Origin: an uncultured Eubacteriales bacterium
GTDB taxonomy: Bacteria; Bacillota; Clostridia; Christensenellales; CAG-917
Reading direction: 5' to 3'
DNA: 64,000 nt
Assembly: GCA_900549225.1 (NCBI GenBank)
Contig: URNP01000003.1
Span: 20,988-84,987, forward strand
The translations under genes and the position numbers were made by a program. This document shows, in pieces, positions 9,189-18,341 of the stretch. Under the pieces are notes generated by a model that searched no databases, had not been told where the DNA came from, and was given only the letters and a program-made list of their open reading frames with translations. Position 1 is the stretch's first letter, and every line of letters starts with the position of its first letter.

Positions 9189-9327
9189 GCGTTTTGAGCC
9201 GATAATGCAAAATATATTTATATATTTTTCCCGAAAGTCGAGAATTGCTGCATTTTGATTGCGAAAATGCGAATTTCGTTTTTATAGTGAATAAGTTACG
9301 TTGCAGTTCGCGCGCAAACGGGTGACG

Positions 9328-10920
9328 TTACATTCTCTTTGCTATCTCTTGCAATGCGCCGAAAGTGGCGTAAACGTCGCTCATCGCTCTGTGCGCGTTT
9401 TCGTGAGAGATGCCGTAGGCTTTGGATATGGTTTCGAGTTTGCAATTGGGAAGTTCGGTGAGATACTTTCTTGCCAAAAGCAACGTGTCGCAAAGTTCGT
9501 TGTCGAAATTGTAGCCCATCTTTTCGCTGATTCGGGAAACGATGGGATAATCGTAACCCGCTATATTGTGACCGCAAAGAATCGAGCCGTGCGCAAACTT
9601 GAAAAAGTCGGGCATTACACTTTCGATGCTCGGCGCGTCAAGCACCATTGCGTTGGAAATGTGCGTTATCGCCGTAATTTCCTCTGATATGGCCGCAAGA
9701 GGCTTGACGAGAGTCTGGAAGGTTTCAGTCGGAACACCGTTTACGACTTTGAGAGCGGCAAGTTCGATAATCTCCGCGATTTCGGTCTTGAGATCGGTGG
9801 TTTCGAGGTCGAAAATAACGAAGGTTTTGTCCTTGAAGAAATCACTGATAATTGGTGCGGGTTTTTCGGCATCTAACAAGGTTTTTTCGCTCATATCGAC
9901 GTATTTTTGCGGAGTGATCGTGACGTATTTTTCGGGTACGGGTTTGATCGAGGTGAGATGAATGCTTGCAAAATCTATCTCGGCCTCAAACATTGCGTTG
10001 ACTTGAAAAGACCACGCTCCCGAAAATTGCGACCAGGTGACTTTGCCCATACAAATCACTTGCGATTGGTCTTTAAGTGCGACGATTCTGTCTGCGTCTT
10101 CCTCTCTAGCGACGAAACTTACGCCCTCGATTCTGCCCGTCGTGTCGTCGAGCACGAATTTTACGAAAGGCAAAGTTTCGGGTCCGCTCTTGGGGTCGTC
10201 GGGATTGTATTTCTTGTTTTTGTAGGATTTTTTCTCGATTTGAGAAATTTTTCCGCACAAAACGATATTGTCGCAAGCGCCTTTGACGTCGATTATGTAA
10301 TTTGGCATCTGCGATATGCCGTCGATTTTGCCTCTTGCATACACTTTTTCTCCGACTCTCGCGCTTACGAGGCGCAAAGAAGAGTCGGTGTGCAAAGTGG
10401 TGTCGATATGGAAATCCAAATCGTCTTCTTTTTTGTCCGAAAACAAGCCTTCTTCGACGATGATATCGATATTTTGATTGAAAGAGCAATCAAGATACTC
10501 GTTGAGCCTATCAAGCAAGTCGCCTGCAGTCAAAAGTTTGTAAGTGGGTGTATCGAGAACGAATTTTACGTCGATATCATTGTCGCCGACTTCGATTTTG
10601 AGCGTATCATCGTTGATGCACCTGAAAATCATCTGATTGTTGCGATTGAAAAATTCAAGAACTTTGTTTTTTACCACGTTGTTGTCGGCATACGTTCTTA
10701 TGTATTGCACGCTCACGTCAACGCCCGAAAACATTTGGCGAATTATATCGAGAACCTTTTTCTTGCTTTCTTCGTCGAAAGAACGCACCTCGAATGCGGA
10801 AATGATAAATTTGACGACCAACTCTCTTTTGTCCTTATAGTAGGTCGCACTGTTGAGTTTGAGCATCGGGAACTCGCCTTTGCTCTTTATCGTAAACTCC
10901 TCAAAAAACTTCGTTGACAT
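9328..10920 (-). CDS. Polymerase-less PolC-like protein: N-terminal domain, OB fold and DEDDh 3'-5' exonuclease
   Basis: This 530-aa protein sits exactly where polC normally lies, between ispG and rimP. Residues about 1-200 resemble the PolC N-terminal region; about 200-335 resemble its OB-fold (YARGKIDGISQMPNY, FVKFVLDDTTGRIEGV); and about 365-530 form a DnaQ-type exonuclease with FDLETTDL (motif I), CGHNIAGYDYP (motif II) and HRAMSD (motif III), so the DEDDh residues are intact. PolC proteins run to about 1,400 aa with PHP and polymerase domains. These are absent here, and the 262 bp down to rimP contain no polymerase remnant. The start has GAGG 8 nt upstream. A proofreading or repair exonuclease role is inference. 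Confidence 0.8.
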   Translation of the reverse strand: MSTKFFEEFTIKSKGEFPMLKLNSATYYKDKRELVVKFIISAFEVRSFDEESKKKVLDIIRQMFSGVDVSVQYIRTYADNNVVKNKVLEFFNRNNQMIFRCINDDTLKIEVGDNDIDVKFVLDTPTYKLLTAGDLLDRLNEYLDCSFNQNIDIIVEEGLFSDKKEDDLDFHIDTTLHTDSSLRLVSARVGEKVYARGKIDGISQMPNYIIDVKGACDNIVLCGKISQIEKKSYKNKKYNPDDPKSGPETLPFVKFVLDDTTGRIEGVSFVAREEDADRIVALKDQSQVICMGKVTWSQFSGAWSFQVNAMFEAEIDFASIHLTSIKPVPEKYVTITPQKYVDMSEKTLLDAEKPAPIISDFFKDKTFVIFDLETTDLKTEIAEIIELAALKVVNGVPTETFQTLVKPLAAISEEITAITHISNAMVLDAPSIESVMPDFFKFAHGSILCGHNIAGYDYPIVSRISEKMGYNFDNELCDTLLLARKYLTELPNCKLETISKAYGISHENAHRAMSDVYATFGALQEIAKRM

Positions 10921-10962
10921 ATCAAACCTCGCGATTTTTGTCTAAAGTATTCTAATTTTGCA

Positions 10963-12027
10963 TTATTTTGACAATACTTCTTGTAATAATTTATCAAATT
11001 CTTCCATAAGATTGGCACTTGGAACGGTTTTGTAAATTTTGCCGCGGAGCAAGATAACGCTCTTCTCTTTTCCGCCTGCGATACCAATATCGCTGTGCTC
11101 GCCCTCGCCTATTCCGTTGAGCGGACAACCGAGAATGGATATTTTGACGGGTTTATCAATGCCTGCCGTCATCATCTCGACTTTGTTGGCAAGTCCTTCA
11201 ACGTCGATTTCCGTGCGCGCGCAAGTCGGGCAAGCAACAACTTCGACCGCATTTTTGCGAAGTCCGAGCGTTTGAAGAATCTTCTTGCCCGCAAGCACTT
11301 CTTCGCATACGTTCGTTGAAAGCGAAACTCTTATCGTGTCGCCTATTCCCTCGCCGAGCAACGTCCCGATGCCGATTGCCGATTTCACAAGTCCCGTGCG
11401 GAGCGTTCCTGCTTCGGTTACGCCGATATGCAAGGGATAATCGCACGCTTTTGCAAGCATTCTGTTTGCCTTGACGTTGAGCATCGTGTCGGAAGCCTTG
11501 ATTGCAATGACGATATCCTTTAATCCTGCGCTCTCAAATGCGTTTGCGCACTCGAGCGCACTCTCGCAAAGCGCTTTTGCTTCGTCCATCCCTTTGAACT
11601 TGGGATCGAGCGAGCCGCCGTTTACGCCGACACGGACGGGTACGCCCATATCTGCCATTCTTTCGGCAAGCGGTTTGATTTGCGAAAAATCACGCATATT
11701 GCCCGGATTCATACGAATCTTCTTCGCTCCTGCGTCGAGCGCCATATGAGCGAGTTTATAATTGTAATGTATGTCGGCAATGAGCGGCAATCCGCATCTC
11801 TTTGCGATTTCGCCGAAGGCAAGCGCAGACGCTTCGTCGGGAACGGCAAGGCGTATAAGGTCGCAGCCCACTGCTTTGAGCGCGTTTATCTGCGCAAGCG
11901 AGCCTTCGACGTCCGTCGTTTTGGTGTTGAGCATCGATTGAACGCTTATTGGAGCATCGCCGCCGATTGCAACGTCGCCGACGAATACCTGTCTTGTTTT
12001 TCTTCTCTCTATCATAGTTTTATCCAT
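10963..12027 (-). CDS. ispG: (E)-4-hydroxy-3-methylbut-2-enyl-diphosphate synthase
   Basis: IspG converts MEcPP to HMBPP in the methylerythritol phosphate pathway, using a [4Fe-4S] cluster. The 354-aa protein starts with RRKTRQVFVGDVAIGG and has LIADIHYNYKLA in the TIM barrel. The C-terminal cluster region shows CPTCARTEID and the later ILGCPLNG with cluster Cys residues, then GEGEHSDIG. Together with dxr in the same operon and ispH elsewhere in the window it supports this pathway. No strong ribosome binding site is visible, so the start could be 12015 instead. Confidence 0.95.
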   Translation of the reverse strand: MDKTMIERRKTRQVFVGDVAIGGDAPISVQSMLNTKTTDVEGSLAQINALKAVGCDLIRLAVPDEASALAFGEIAKRCGLPLIADIHYNYKLAHMALDAGAKKIRMNPGNMRDFSQIKPLAERMADMGVPVRVGVNGGSLDPKFKGMDEAKALCESALECANAFESAGLKDIVIAIKASDTMLNVKANRMLAKACDYPLHIGVTEAGTLRTGLVKSAIGIGTLLGEGIGDTIRVSLSTNVCEEVLAGKKILQTLGLRKNAVEVVACPTCARTEIDVEGLANKVEMMTAGIDKPVKISILGCPLNGIGEGEHSDIGIAGGKEKSVILLRGKIYKTVPSANLMEEFDKLLQEVLSK

Positions 12028-12089
12028 ATCGCAAATCGGCGTTTAGCCGATTAGATTGTCGATTTTTATCTGTAAATTATATTTCAGCC

Positions 12090-13412
12090 CTATCCTTTGA
12101 CAAGGTGGAATATATCGAGGAACACCGCAAGCACGATCAATAGGACGAGTCCGACGGTGTGGATTATGCCCTCGATTTTTCTCGGAACTGGTTTTCTGAA
12201 TATCATTTCTATAAGCGTAAACAACATTCTGCTTCCGTCAAGCGCGGGAAAGGGCAATAGATTCATAACAGCAAGGTTTGCCGAGATTATCGCAACGACG
12301 TAAAGGAAACTGTCGAAGCCGAGCGAAGTGATTTGCGCCATCATCTTGATTGTGGTGATAGTGCCGCCTGCGTTTTCAATGCCCGATTTGCCCGTGATAA
12401 GCGCACCGAGCGAGGCAAGAATCTTGAATACGATGAAGAAACTGAAGCCCCACGCTCTGCCGAACGCAAGGAAAAACGGAAGTTTTGCGTGCGTAAGACT
12501 GCGTGTGATTCCGAATCCGTAACTGTAAAAACCGTCGATATCGCTTGCAACTACGCCTTTTTGCACGCTCATCGAACTTTGCTCTACGATTTTGCCGTCC
12601 TCGCCGTATTTTACGACGACGAGCGTGATCTTTTGAGCCGAATCTATCTCGTTTTGCTCGACGTATTCTCCGAGTGCGCTCGCTTTTATGGGGGTTTCGA
12701 GTTTTTTTCCGTTTATAACGGCAATGAAATCATCCTCGTCAAAGGGTTGATAATAGAATTTGTCCGCAGTGATTTTGACTCTCTTGCCTCCGCGAAGAAC
12801 CCAAAAATACGAGTTGTCGGACAAATCCTTGAAGGCGTTGTCCAAATCTTCCTGAAGCATAATATTGACTTGCTTGCCGTTGATGTTGAGAATTACGTCG
12901 CCTTCCTGAAATACGTTTTGATAAGTGGCGGTGTTGTGAACGTCTACGACGTTTGGAAGAAGTTGTCCGTATGCGGTAAAGTAAATCGTGATTATGACGA
13001 TTGCGCTCAAAAAGTTCATAAAAGCGCCCGACAAGAGCACTATAAGGCGTTTCCAAGGCTTCTGATTGTTGAAAGCGTCGGGATCTTTGACGATATTGCC
13101 GTTTTCGTCTTTGATCTGATTGCCGTTTTCGTCAACCATTGCGCCTTCGGCGTCCTCGCCGTGAAAAGCGCAAAATCCGCCTATCGGAAACGGGCGCAAC
13201 GTGAATAATTCGCCCGTCTTTTTGTTGCGTTTTTTGATGATTGCAGGTCCGAAACCGATTGCAAATTCGTCAATTTTGAAACCGAGCAATTTGCCTGCGG
13301 TGTAATGTCCCAACTCGTGGATGACGATCATCACCATAAGCGCAAGAACGGCTGCGATAACGTAGCCGATATATGTGAAAACTTCGCCTGCAGTTGCCGA
13401 AATAACGTACAC
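12090..13412 (-). CDS. rseP: Site-2 zinc metalloprotease RseP/RasP family
   Basis: An intramembrane protease of the S2P family that cleaves membrane-embedded regulators (anti-sigma factors, signal peptides). The 440-aa protein has an N-terminal membrane segment carrying HELGH (zinc site), a PDZ-like middle, and C-terminal membrane segments with PFPALDGSR (LDG zinc ligand). I set a GTG start at 13412: GGAG lies just upstream and the GTG overlaps the dxr stop as TAGTG. Longer frames run backwards through dxr and look non-coding. Confidence 0.93.
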   Translation of the reverse strand: MYVISATAGEVFTYIGYVIAAVLALMVMIVIHELGHYTAGKLLGFKIDEFAIGFGPAIIKKRNKKTGELFTLRPFPIGGFCAFHGEDAEGAMVDENGNQIKDENGNIVKDPDAFNNQKPWKRLIVLLSGAFMNFLSAIVIITIYFTAYGQLLPNVVDVHNTATYQNVFQEGDVILNINGKQVNIMLQEDLDNAFKDLSDNSYFWVLRGGKRVKITADKFYYQPFDEDDFIAVINGKKLETPIKASALGEYVEQNEIDSAQKITLVVVKYGEDGKIVEQSSMSVQKGVVASDIDGFYSYGFGITRSLTHAKLPFFLAFGRAWGFSFFIVFKILASLGALITGKSGIENAGGTITTIKMMAQITSLGFDSFLYVVAIISANLAVMNLLPFPALDGSRMLFTLIEMIFRKPVPRKIEGIIHTVGLVLLIVLAVFLDIFHLVKG

Positions 13413-14563
13413 TATTTCACTCCTATCACAGAATAAGTGTATTTTCGTGCTTGCTCGTCTATGCCAAGAACGTCCTCGAGTTCGACTTTTCCGACTTTCT
13501 TGAACTTCGTCAAAACTTTCGAGAGCGCGTTTGCGATCTCGGGATATTTGATTTTGCCTTTCAAAAACTCTTCGACGAGCACTTCGTCGGCGGCAGATAC
13601 CGCTATGCAAGCGCCCTCGCCTGCATTTGCCGCGTCTATTGCGCTTTTAAGGCACGGGAATCTGTCGTAATCGGGTGCGGAAAACGAAAGCGAGCCGAGT
13701 TTTGTAAGATCGAGCGGCGCAACGCTGTCTTTGCCGTGTTCGGGATAATAAAGCGCGGTTTCGATCGCAAGGCGCATATCGGGAACGGAGAAAAGCCCTT
13801 TCATTCCGCCGTCGGTGAACTCGACGAGAGAATGGACCACGCTTTCTCTGTGCATAACGACTTTTACGTCCTTTGCTTCAACCTCGAACAAGCGCATCGC
13901 TTCGATGACTTCAAGCCCTTTGTTGAACAACGTCGCAGAGTCTATGGTTACCTTTTTGCCCATATTCCATACGGGGTGTTTTAAGGCATCCTCTGCTTTG
14001 ACTTTGGCAAGAGCGCTCGTCGGTAAATCGCGTAAAGCACCGCCGCTTGCCGTCAAAACCAGGCTTCTAACGCACTTTTTGTCCTCTCCGCGCAAGCACG
14101 AGAAGATTGCGGAATGCTCGGTGTCAAGAGGCAAAATCTTGCCGCCGTACTTTTTTTCGAGCGCTTTGAGGTGTCTGCCTGCGCATACGATGGTTTCCTT
14201 GTTGGCAATTGCCAACGTGCCGCCTCTTTTTAAGGTTGCGACTGCCGCCCAAAGTCCCGCAATGCCCGTGACTGCCAAAACGACTACGTCCGAGGGGATG
14301 CTTGCAAGTTCTTCAAGCGAAGAAAGGCACTTTGAAGTTTTGTCGTCTTCCAAAAAATCAAAAAGCGAACTTTGAACTTCCACCGCTCCGCCCGGGAAAT
14401 AATAGTGAGTGGGATTGAATTTTTCAATCTGCTCGCGAAGGAGCGTTTCGTTGGTATAAGCGGAAAGTCCGACGACTTTGAAGGCGTCGGGGTGTGCGCA
14501 AATCGAGTCGAGCACCTGTCTTCCAACAGAGCCCGTACTTCCGAGTATTGTGATAGTTTTCAT
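13412..14563 (-). CDS. dxr: 1-deoxy-D-xylulose 5-phosphate reductoisomerase
   Basis: Dxr makes 2-C-methyl-D-erythritol 4-phosphate with NADPH, the first committed step of the MEP pathway. The 383-aa protein opens with the nucleotide-binding ITILGSTGSVGRQ and has DTEHSAIFSCL and later TASGGALRDLP of the catalytic region, plus IDSATLFNKGLEVIEA. Length is typical. AAGGA lies 5 nt upstream of the ATG. Its stop overlaps the rseP GTG, so the two are coupled. Confidence 0.96.
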   Translation of the reverse strand: MKTITILGSTGSVGRQVLDSICAHPDAFKVVGLSAYTNETLLREQIEKFNPTHYYFPGGAVEVQSSLFDFLEDDKTSKCLSSLEELASIPSDVVVLAVTGIAGLWAAVATLKRGGTLAIANKETIVCAGRHLKALEKKYGGKILPLDTEHSAIFSCLRGEDKKCVRSLVLTASGGALRDLPTSALAKVKAEDALKHPVWNMGKKVTIDSATLFNKGLEVIEAMRLFEVEAKDVKVVMHRESVVHSLVEFTDGGMKGLFSVPDMRLAIETALYYPEHGKDSVAPLDLTKLGSLSFSAPDYDRFPCLKSAIDAANAGEGACIAVSAADEVLVEEFLKGKIKYPEIANALSKVLTKFKKVGKVELEDVLGIDEQARKYTYSVIGVK

Positions 14564-14666
14564 TTTATCCTTAGAAACCTGCGCGCCGCCAAGGCAGAGA
14601 TTTGAAGTCTTTTGCAGGCTCTTTATTGTCAGTATAAATCGCGATTATTAAATTCAAATGAAAGAA

Positions 14667-15659
14667 TCAATAACCGTAGATGCAAGAAAATGCGACGAGC
14701 AAGACGACGAGGCAGTACATAACGCTGTCGATTCTGTCCATAAATCCGCCGTGACCCGGGAAAATCTTGCCGTAGTCTTTGATGCCGATTGCGCGCTTGA
14801 TGCGTGACGCCGCAAGGTCGCCGAGTTCGCTTATAACGCCGCAGACGAGTCCGATTGCAAGGTATACGAGCGCGCTCTTCCATTGCCAACCGCTTATATC
14901 GTGCTTAAAGAACGCCGTGTAGCCGCAACCTTGAATAAAGGTGGGATATTTGTCGGCAAAAAGTTCAAATACGAGCCAGAAAAGCAAGGATACGACCATG
15001 CCGCCGACAAGTCCGCCTACACCGCCCGCAACCGTCTTTTTGGGACTGATTTTCGGGCAAAGTTTCTTGCCGCCGATCATCGAGCCAAACCAGTAGGCAA
15101 ACGTGTCGCTGCCGATGATCGGAACGAGTATGGCAAACAAAACCGCAAACAACGCGCTGTATTTGTAACTCACGATCCACGCACTCATAAGGAATAGCGT
15201 GGGATAAACGAGAATGAATACGTTTGCGAGCAAATCTTTGAGTTCGCAAGCATTGGACGAATCGAGTTCAAGGTCAATACCCTGCTCTTTTGCGTCGTCG
15301 ACTTCTTTTTGAGTGTGTTTTGCAGGCTTGAACGTGAATATCGTGAGCGCAAGCATCGAACTTGCAAGCAATACGATGAGCAAGCCTTGAATCCCTGCAC
15401 TCGTTTGAGTCGAGCCACCGCCGACGAAGCGTTGCATCGTGTAATAAACGGGATATGCCGCAACGAGCATAAGCACGACGGGCGCAACGAACATTTTGTA
15501 GCCTGCGTCCTTGAAGCATTTGAACATTTCGTACACAGATCCCGCAAGGAAAAGCAAGATCAGCATGTCCACAAAAATCGGGCTGACGAAATAACCGCAG
15601 ACCATAAAGCCTGCTACCAATACCAAAAGCACAAGCGCCGTTATCGTTCTTTTGAGCAT
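14667..15659 (-). CDS. cdsA: Phosphatidate cytidylyltransferase (CDP-diglyceride synthase)
   Basis: CdsA makes CDP-diacylglycerol from phosphatidate and CTP in the membrane. The 330-aa protein has multiple hydrophobic segments and the complete family signature near its C-terminus (IKRAIGIKDYGKIFPGHGG followed by FMDR). It is somewhat longer than the usual 260-290 aa because of a hydrophilic stretch around residues 120-150. Start at 15659 (MLKRTITAL) has GAGGTG 5 nt upstream. It lies between uppS and dxr as in Bacillus. Confidence 0.94.
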   Translation of the reverse strand: MLKRTITALVLLVLVAGFMVCGYFVSPIFVDMLILLFLAGSVYEMFKCFKDAGYKMFVAPVVLMLVAAYPVYYTMQRFVGGGSTQTSAGIQGLLIVLLASSMLALTIFTFKPAKHTQKEVDDAKEQGIDLELDSSNACELKDLLANVFILVYPTLFLMSAWIVSYKYSALFAVLFAILVPIIGSDTFAYWFGSMIGGKKLCPKISPKKTVAGGVGGLVGGMVVSLLFWLVFELFADKYPTFIQGCGYTAFFKHDISGWQWKSALVYLAIGLVCGVISELGDLAASRIKRAIGIKDYGKIFPGHGGFMDRIDSVMYCLVVLLVAFSCIYGY

Positions 15660-15780
15660 AAACACCTCATAGCGCAAGTCGCATACGTGCAAATTTGCGC
15701 TTTGCAAACCGTTTAAGTTTGCAAAAATATCCGAATATAAAAGGAAAAATCGGATTTTTGCCATATAGGCGTAAAATCCC

Positions 15781-16434
15781 TCACTTTCCGAATTTTCTCA
15801 CACGCTTATCGAAATCGTCGAGAATTTTGTCAACGTCGCTCTCGTCCATATCCGGCCACATTTTGTCGAGGAACATAAGTTCGGAATAAGCGGATTCGTA
15901 AAGCATAAAGTTTGAAAGGCGCATCTCGCCGCCGCTTCTCACAACCAAGTCCAAAGGCGGTAAGTGAGATGAGGAAAGATGCTTTTCAAACGTGTCTTCA
16001 AGAAATTCGCCGTGGTCGTAGGCTACTTTCGCCGCGTGCAATATGTCCGCTCTGCCGCCGTAATTGAAGGCAATATTGAGCCACATTCCCTCGTTGTCGC
16101 GCGTTTTCTCTTCGACTTGCTCGATAGACGAGGAAAGTTTGTCGTCAAGAGAATCAAAATCGCCCATATAGGAAATCTTATAGTCGCCGTCGTAGGTCAA
16201 ATTGAACTTTTCGACCACTTTGAAGATCGCCTGCAATTCTTCCTCGGGCCGATTGAGATTTTCCGTTGACAAAGCATAGACGGAAACCGCTTCGACGCCG
16301 CGCTCACTGCATCTTTTTGCAACTCGATAAAGGGCTACGAGTCCGTGTGCATAACCCTCCGCGCGCGACATGCCGTGAGCAAGCGCCCACCTGCCGTTTC
16401 CGTCCATTATAAATCCAATATGTTTTGCTCCCAT
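15781..16434 (-). CDS. uppS: Undecaprenyl diphosphate synthase (cis-prenyltransferase)
   Basis: UppS builds the C55 lipid carrier for peptidoglycan synthesis. The 217-aa protein has the N-terminal catalytic stretch HIGFIMDGNGRWALAHG with the essential Asp, the middle VYALSTENLNRP, and the C-terminal DLVVRSGGEMRLSNFMLYES and WPDMDESD. It is slightly short at the N-terminus compared with 240-250 aa relatives. Its ATG overlaps the frr stop by 1 nt (TGATG). Confidence 0.95.
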   Translation of the reverse strand: MGAKHIGFIMDGNGRWALAHGMSRAEGYAHGLVALYRVAKRCSERGVEAVSVYALSTENLNRPEEELQAIFKVVEKFNLTYDGDYKISYMGDFDSLDDKLSSSIEQVEEKTRDNEGMWLNIAFNYGGRADILHAAKVAYDHGEFLEDTFEKHLSSSHLPPLDLVVRSGGEMRLSNFMLYESAYSELMFLDKMWPDMDESDVDKILDDFDKRVRKFGK

Positions 16435-17009
16435 CAGATGGAAAGAATCTCCTGTTCCTTTTCTTTGAAGAGTCTGTCGACTTCGTCGGTGTTTTTGGAA
16501 AGATTCTTGTCAACGTCCTCGGTGTAGTTCTTCAAATCGTCTTCGGTGATAACCGAGGATTTTTGAATCTTTTTGAGATCGTCGATTGCATCGCGACGAG
16601 CGTTTCTCATGACGATTTTGGATTCTTCAACGAGAGTTTTCGCCTCTTTGACGGTCGAGCGTCTGCGCTCTTCGGTGAGTTCGGGGAAAACGAGACGGAT
16701 AACGTGACCGTCGTTGTTGGGATTGATGCCGATGTTTGCCGCCAAAATCGCTCTCTCAATGGCTTTGAGTTGAGATTTATCCCAAGGTGAAATAACCAAA
16801 AGACGTGCTTCGGGAACGGATACGTTTGCCATATTGTTGATGGGCGTAGGCGTGCCGTAATAATCCACCACGACTTTGTCGAGAATGTGCGGATTTGCTC
16901 TGCCTGCGCGAATGGAGCGCAATTCGGAGATATAGTTTTGCATTGTTTTGTCGATTTTTTCGTTCATTTCGTCGAAGATAAGATCGACTTCGTCAATACC
17001 GTAAGACAT
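16434..17009 (-). CDS. frr: Ribosome recycling factor
   Basis: RRF splits post-termination ribosomes together with EF-G. The 191-aa protein has the family features LRSIRAGRANPHILD, YYGTPTPINNMANVSVPEAR and NPNNDGHVIRL, and a long helical second half with the conserved ELTEERRR. GGAGG lies 7 nt upstream. It is normally next to pyrH. Here a 518-bp intergenic block with a repeat element separates the two, and frr has its own promoter (17042-17070). Confidence 0.96.
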   Translation of the reverse strand: MSYGIDEVDLIFDEMNEKIDKTMQNYISELRSIRAGRANPHILDKVVVDYYGTPTPINNMANVSVPEARLLVISPWDKSQLKAIERAILAANIGINPNNDGHVIRLVFPELTEERRRSTVKEAKTLVEESKIVMRNARRDAIDDLKKIQKSSVITEDDLKNYTEDVDKNLSKNTDEVDRLFKEKEQEILSI

Positions 17010-17041
17010 ATTGTGTCCTCCATATTATAAATATTAAAATT

Positions 17042-17070
17042 ATTATAACAAAAGATAAGAAATAACGCAA
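17042..17070 (-). promoter_or_regulatory. Sigma-A promoter upstream of frr
   Basis: On the minus strand -35 TTGCGT (17065-17070), a 17-bp spacer and -10 TATAAT (17042-17047), with TGT directly before the -10. It would drive frr-uppS-cdsA-dxr-rseP-ispG and the PolC-like gene. Confidence 0.75.
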
Positions 17071-17166
17071 TAGCGATTTGTGAATTAATAGTTAATAATA
17101 AATAATTAATAATTATGGAAAAATGAAAACCGCTTTCCCTTAAAATTGATGTAGAGATAAAAAGTG

Positions 17167-17532
17167 TGAAAGGCACGACTTGAATTTAATACTAAAATGA
17201 AGAACACAAAACTATTTTTTTTACTTACAAAAACGCACCAAGCAGATGAATAACGAAGAAGAGCCTCACTTATAGGCAGGAGAGCGTAATAGCAGTCTTA
17301 CTAAACCTCGATATTGAGATGAAGAACGTGAAAAGCACAGATAAATAATTGTATACTAAACGACGATATTTAGATGAAGAACTCAAAAATATTTTTTTTA
17401 CTTACTAAACCTCGATATTGAGATGAAGAACGCGAAAGGCACGGCTTGAACCGAAACCCAACGTACATAGCGTACGTGATTTCGGGGCAAGTCGTGCCTG
17501 AAACAGTTGTTCGCTGAATAGCGTCGTTTAGT
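17167..17532. repeat. Intergenic repeat element, copy 1 (between pyrH and frr)
   Basis: It contains three good copies (17300-17327, 17355-17382, 17404-17431) and one decayed copy (near 17190) of a 28-nt unit beginning ACTAAAC and ending GATGAAGAAC, at irregular spacing. An inverted, related 27-nt end lies at 17506-17532 (GTTGTTCGCTGAATAG then CGTCGTTTAGT). Between the last unit and that end is a 63-nt hairpin (17437-17499). A block of about 75 nt (17230-17305) is nearly identical to copy 2 (20486-20560). The pyrH stop codon is inside the inverted end. No protein is encoded. Confidence 0.8.
17437..17499. other. 63-nt terminal hairpin of repeat element copy 1
   Basis: AGGCACGGCTTG pairs with CAAGTCGTGCCT (12 positions, one G-T wobble). 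Inside, CCGAAA pairs with TTTCGG, and ACGTAC pairs with GTACGT around a short loop. Copy 2 has a hairpin of the same length with different stem sequence. Confidence 0.7.
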
Positions 17533-18244
17533 GGATTAGAGTGCCGTTGTTGAGCCCACAAACAGCATTCCTAATACTATCCTTCTCCATCAAGGCAAAG
17601 CAGACGATGGGGATCGAGTTGTCCATACACATGGTGATGGCGGTGGTGTCCATGGCTTTGAGACCTTTGGAGATGACGTCCATGTAGGAGATTTCGTCAA
17701 ACTTCTTGGCAGAGGGATTGGTCTTGGGGTCGGAATCGTAAACTCCGTCGACGTTTTTGGCAAGAAGGAGTGCATCTGCTCCGATTTCGCAGGCACGAAG
17801 CGCCGCGCCTGTGTCCGTGGAGAAATACGGATTGCCCGTGCCGCACGCAAAGATGACGATTCTGCCCTTTTCAAAGTGGCGAATTGCCTTGCGCAAAATG
17901 TACGGCTCGGCAACTTTGGTGATCGTGAGCGCGGTTTGCACTCTGACGGGTACGCCGAGTTGTTCGAGTTTGTCCTGAATTGCCAGAGCGTTCATAACGG
18001 TTGCGAGCATGCCCATATGGTCTGCGGTGGAACGGTTCATCTTATCGTCGGCTTGGCGGCCTCTCCAGAAGTTGCCTCCTCCGATAACGATACCCACGTC
18101 AACGCCCAAAGCCTTGACTTCCGCGATCTCTTTGCAAACGTAAGTGAGTTTTTCGGGATCGATACCCGTGCCGTTTGCGCCTGCAAGAGCCTCGCCCGAG
18201 AGTTTGATTATGACGCGTTTGTATTTTGGATTGAGTTGAGTCAT
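17528..18244 (-). CDS. pyrH: Uridylate kinase
   Basis: PyrH phosphorylates UMP to UDP. The 238-aa protein has the amino acid kinase fold signature: [46 protein letters not shown] and [20 protein letters not shown]. Length is normal. I start at 18244 (MTQLNPKY); the upstream AGGGG is about 12 nt away, which is long. The stop TAA (17528-17530) is part of the end of the repeat element. A terminator separates it from tsf. Confidence 0.95.
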   Translation of the reverse strand: MTQLNPKYKRVIIKLSGEALAGANGTGIDPEKLTYVCKEIAEVKALGVDVGIVIGGGNFWRGRQADDKMNRSTADHMGMLATVMNALAIQDKLEQLGVPVRVQTALTITKVAEPYILRKAIRHFEKGRIVIFACGTGNPYFSTDTGAALRACEIGADALLLAKNVDGVYDSDPKTNPSAKKFDEISYMDVISKGLKAMDTTAITMCMDNSIPIVCFALMEKDSIRNAVCGLNNGTLIH

Positions 18245-18300
18245 ATTGTATATATCCCCTATTTTTCGAGCATCTAATACGCTCAATCGTGATTTTGTCT

Positions 18301-18333
18301 AAAAAAAAGGAATGAATGAATCATTCCTTTTTT
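18301..18333 (-). terminator. Intrinsic terminator after tsf
   Basis: GGAATGA and TCATTCC form a 7-bp stem, flanked by A8 and T6 on the two sides, so it can work in either direction. It lies 9 nt after the tsf stop. Confidence 0.85.
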
Positions 18334-18341
18334 CAAGTTGC

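Noticed and set aside
17300..17431. CRISPR array
   Set aside because: The repeats are irregularly spaced, and the sequences between them recur in the second element at 20.4 kb, so they are not unique spacers. No cas genes are present.
17404..17532. Integron attC site (conserved ends around a variable hairpin)
   Set aside because: The layout is similar, but the ends do not match the RYYYAAC and GTTRRRY core sites and there is no integron integrase or cassette.
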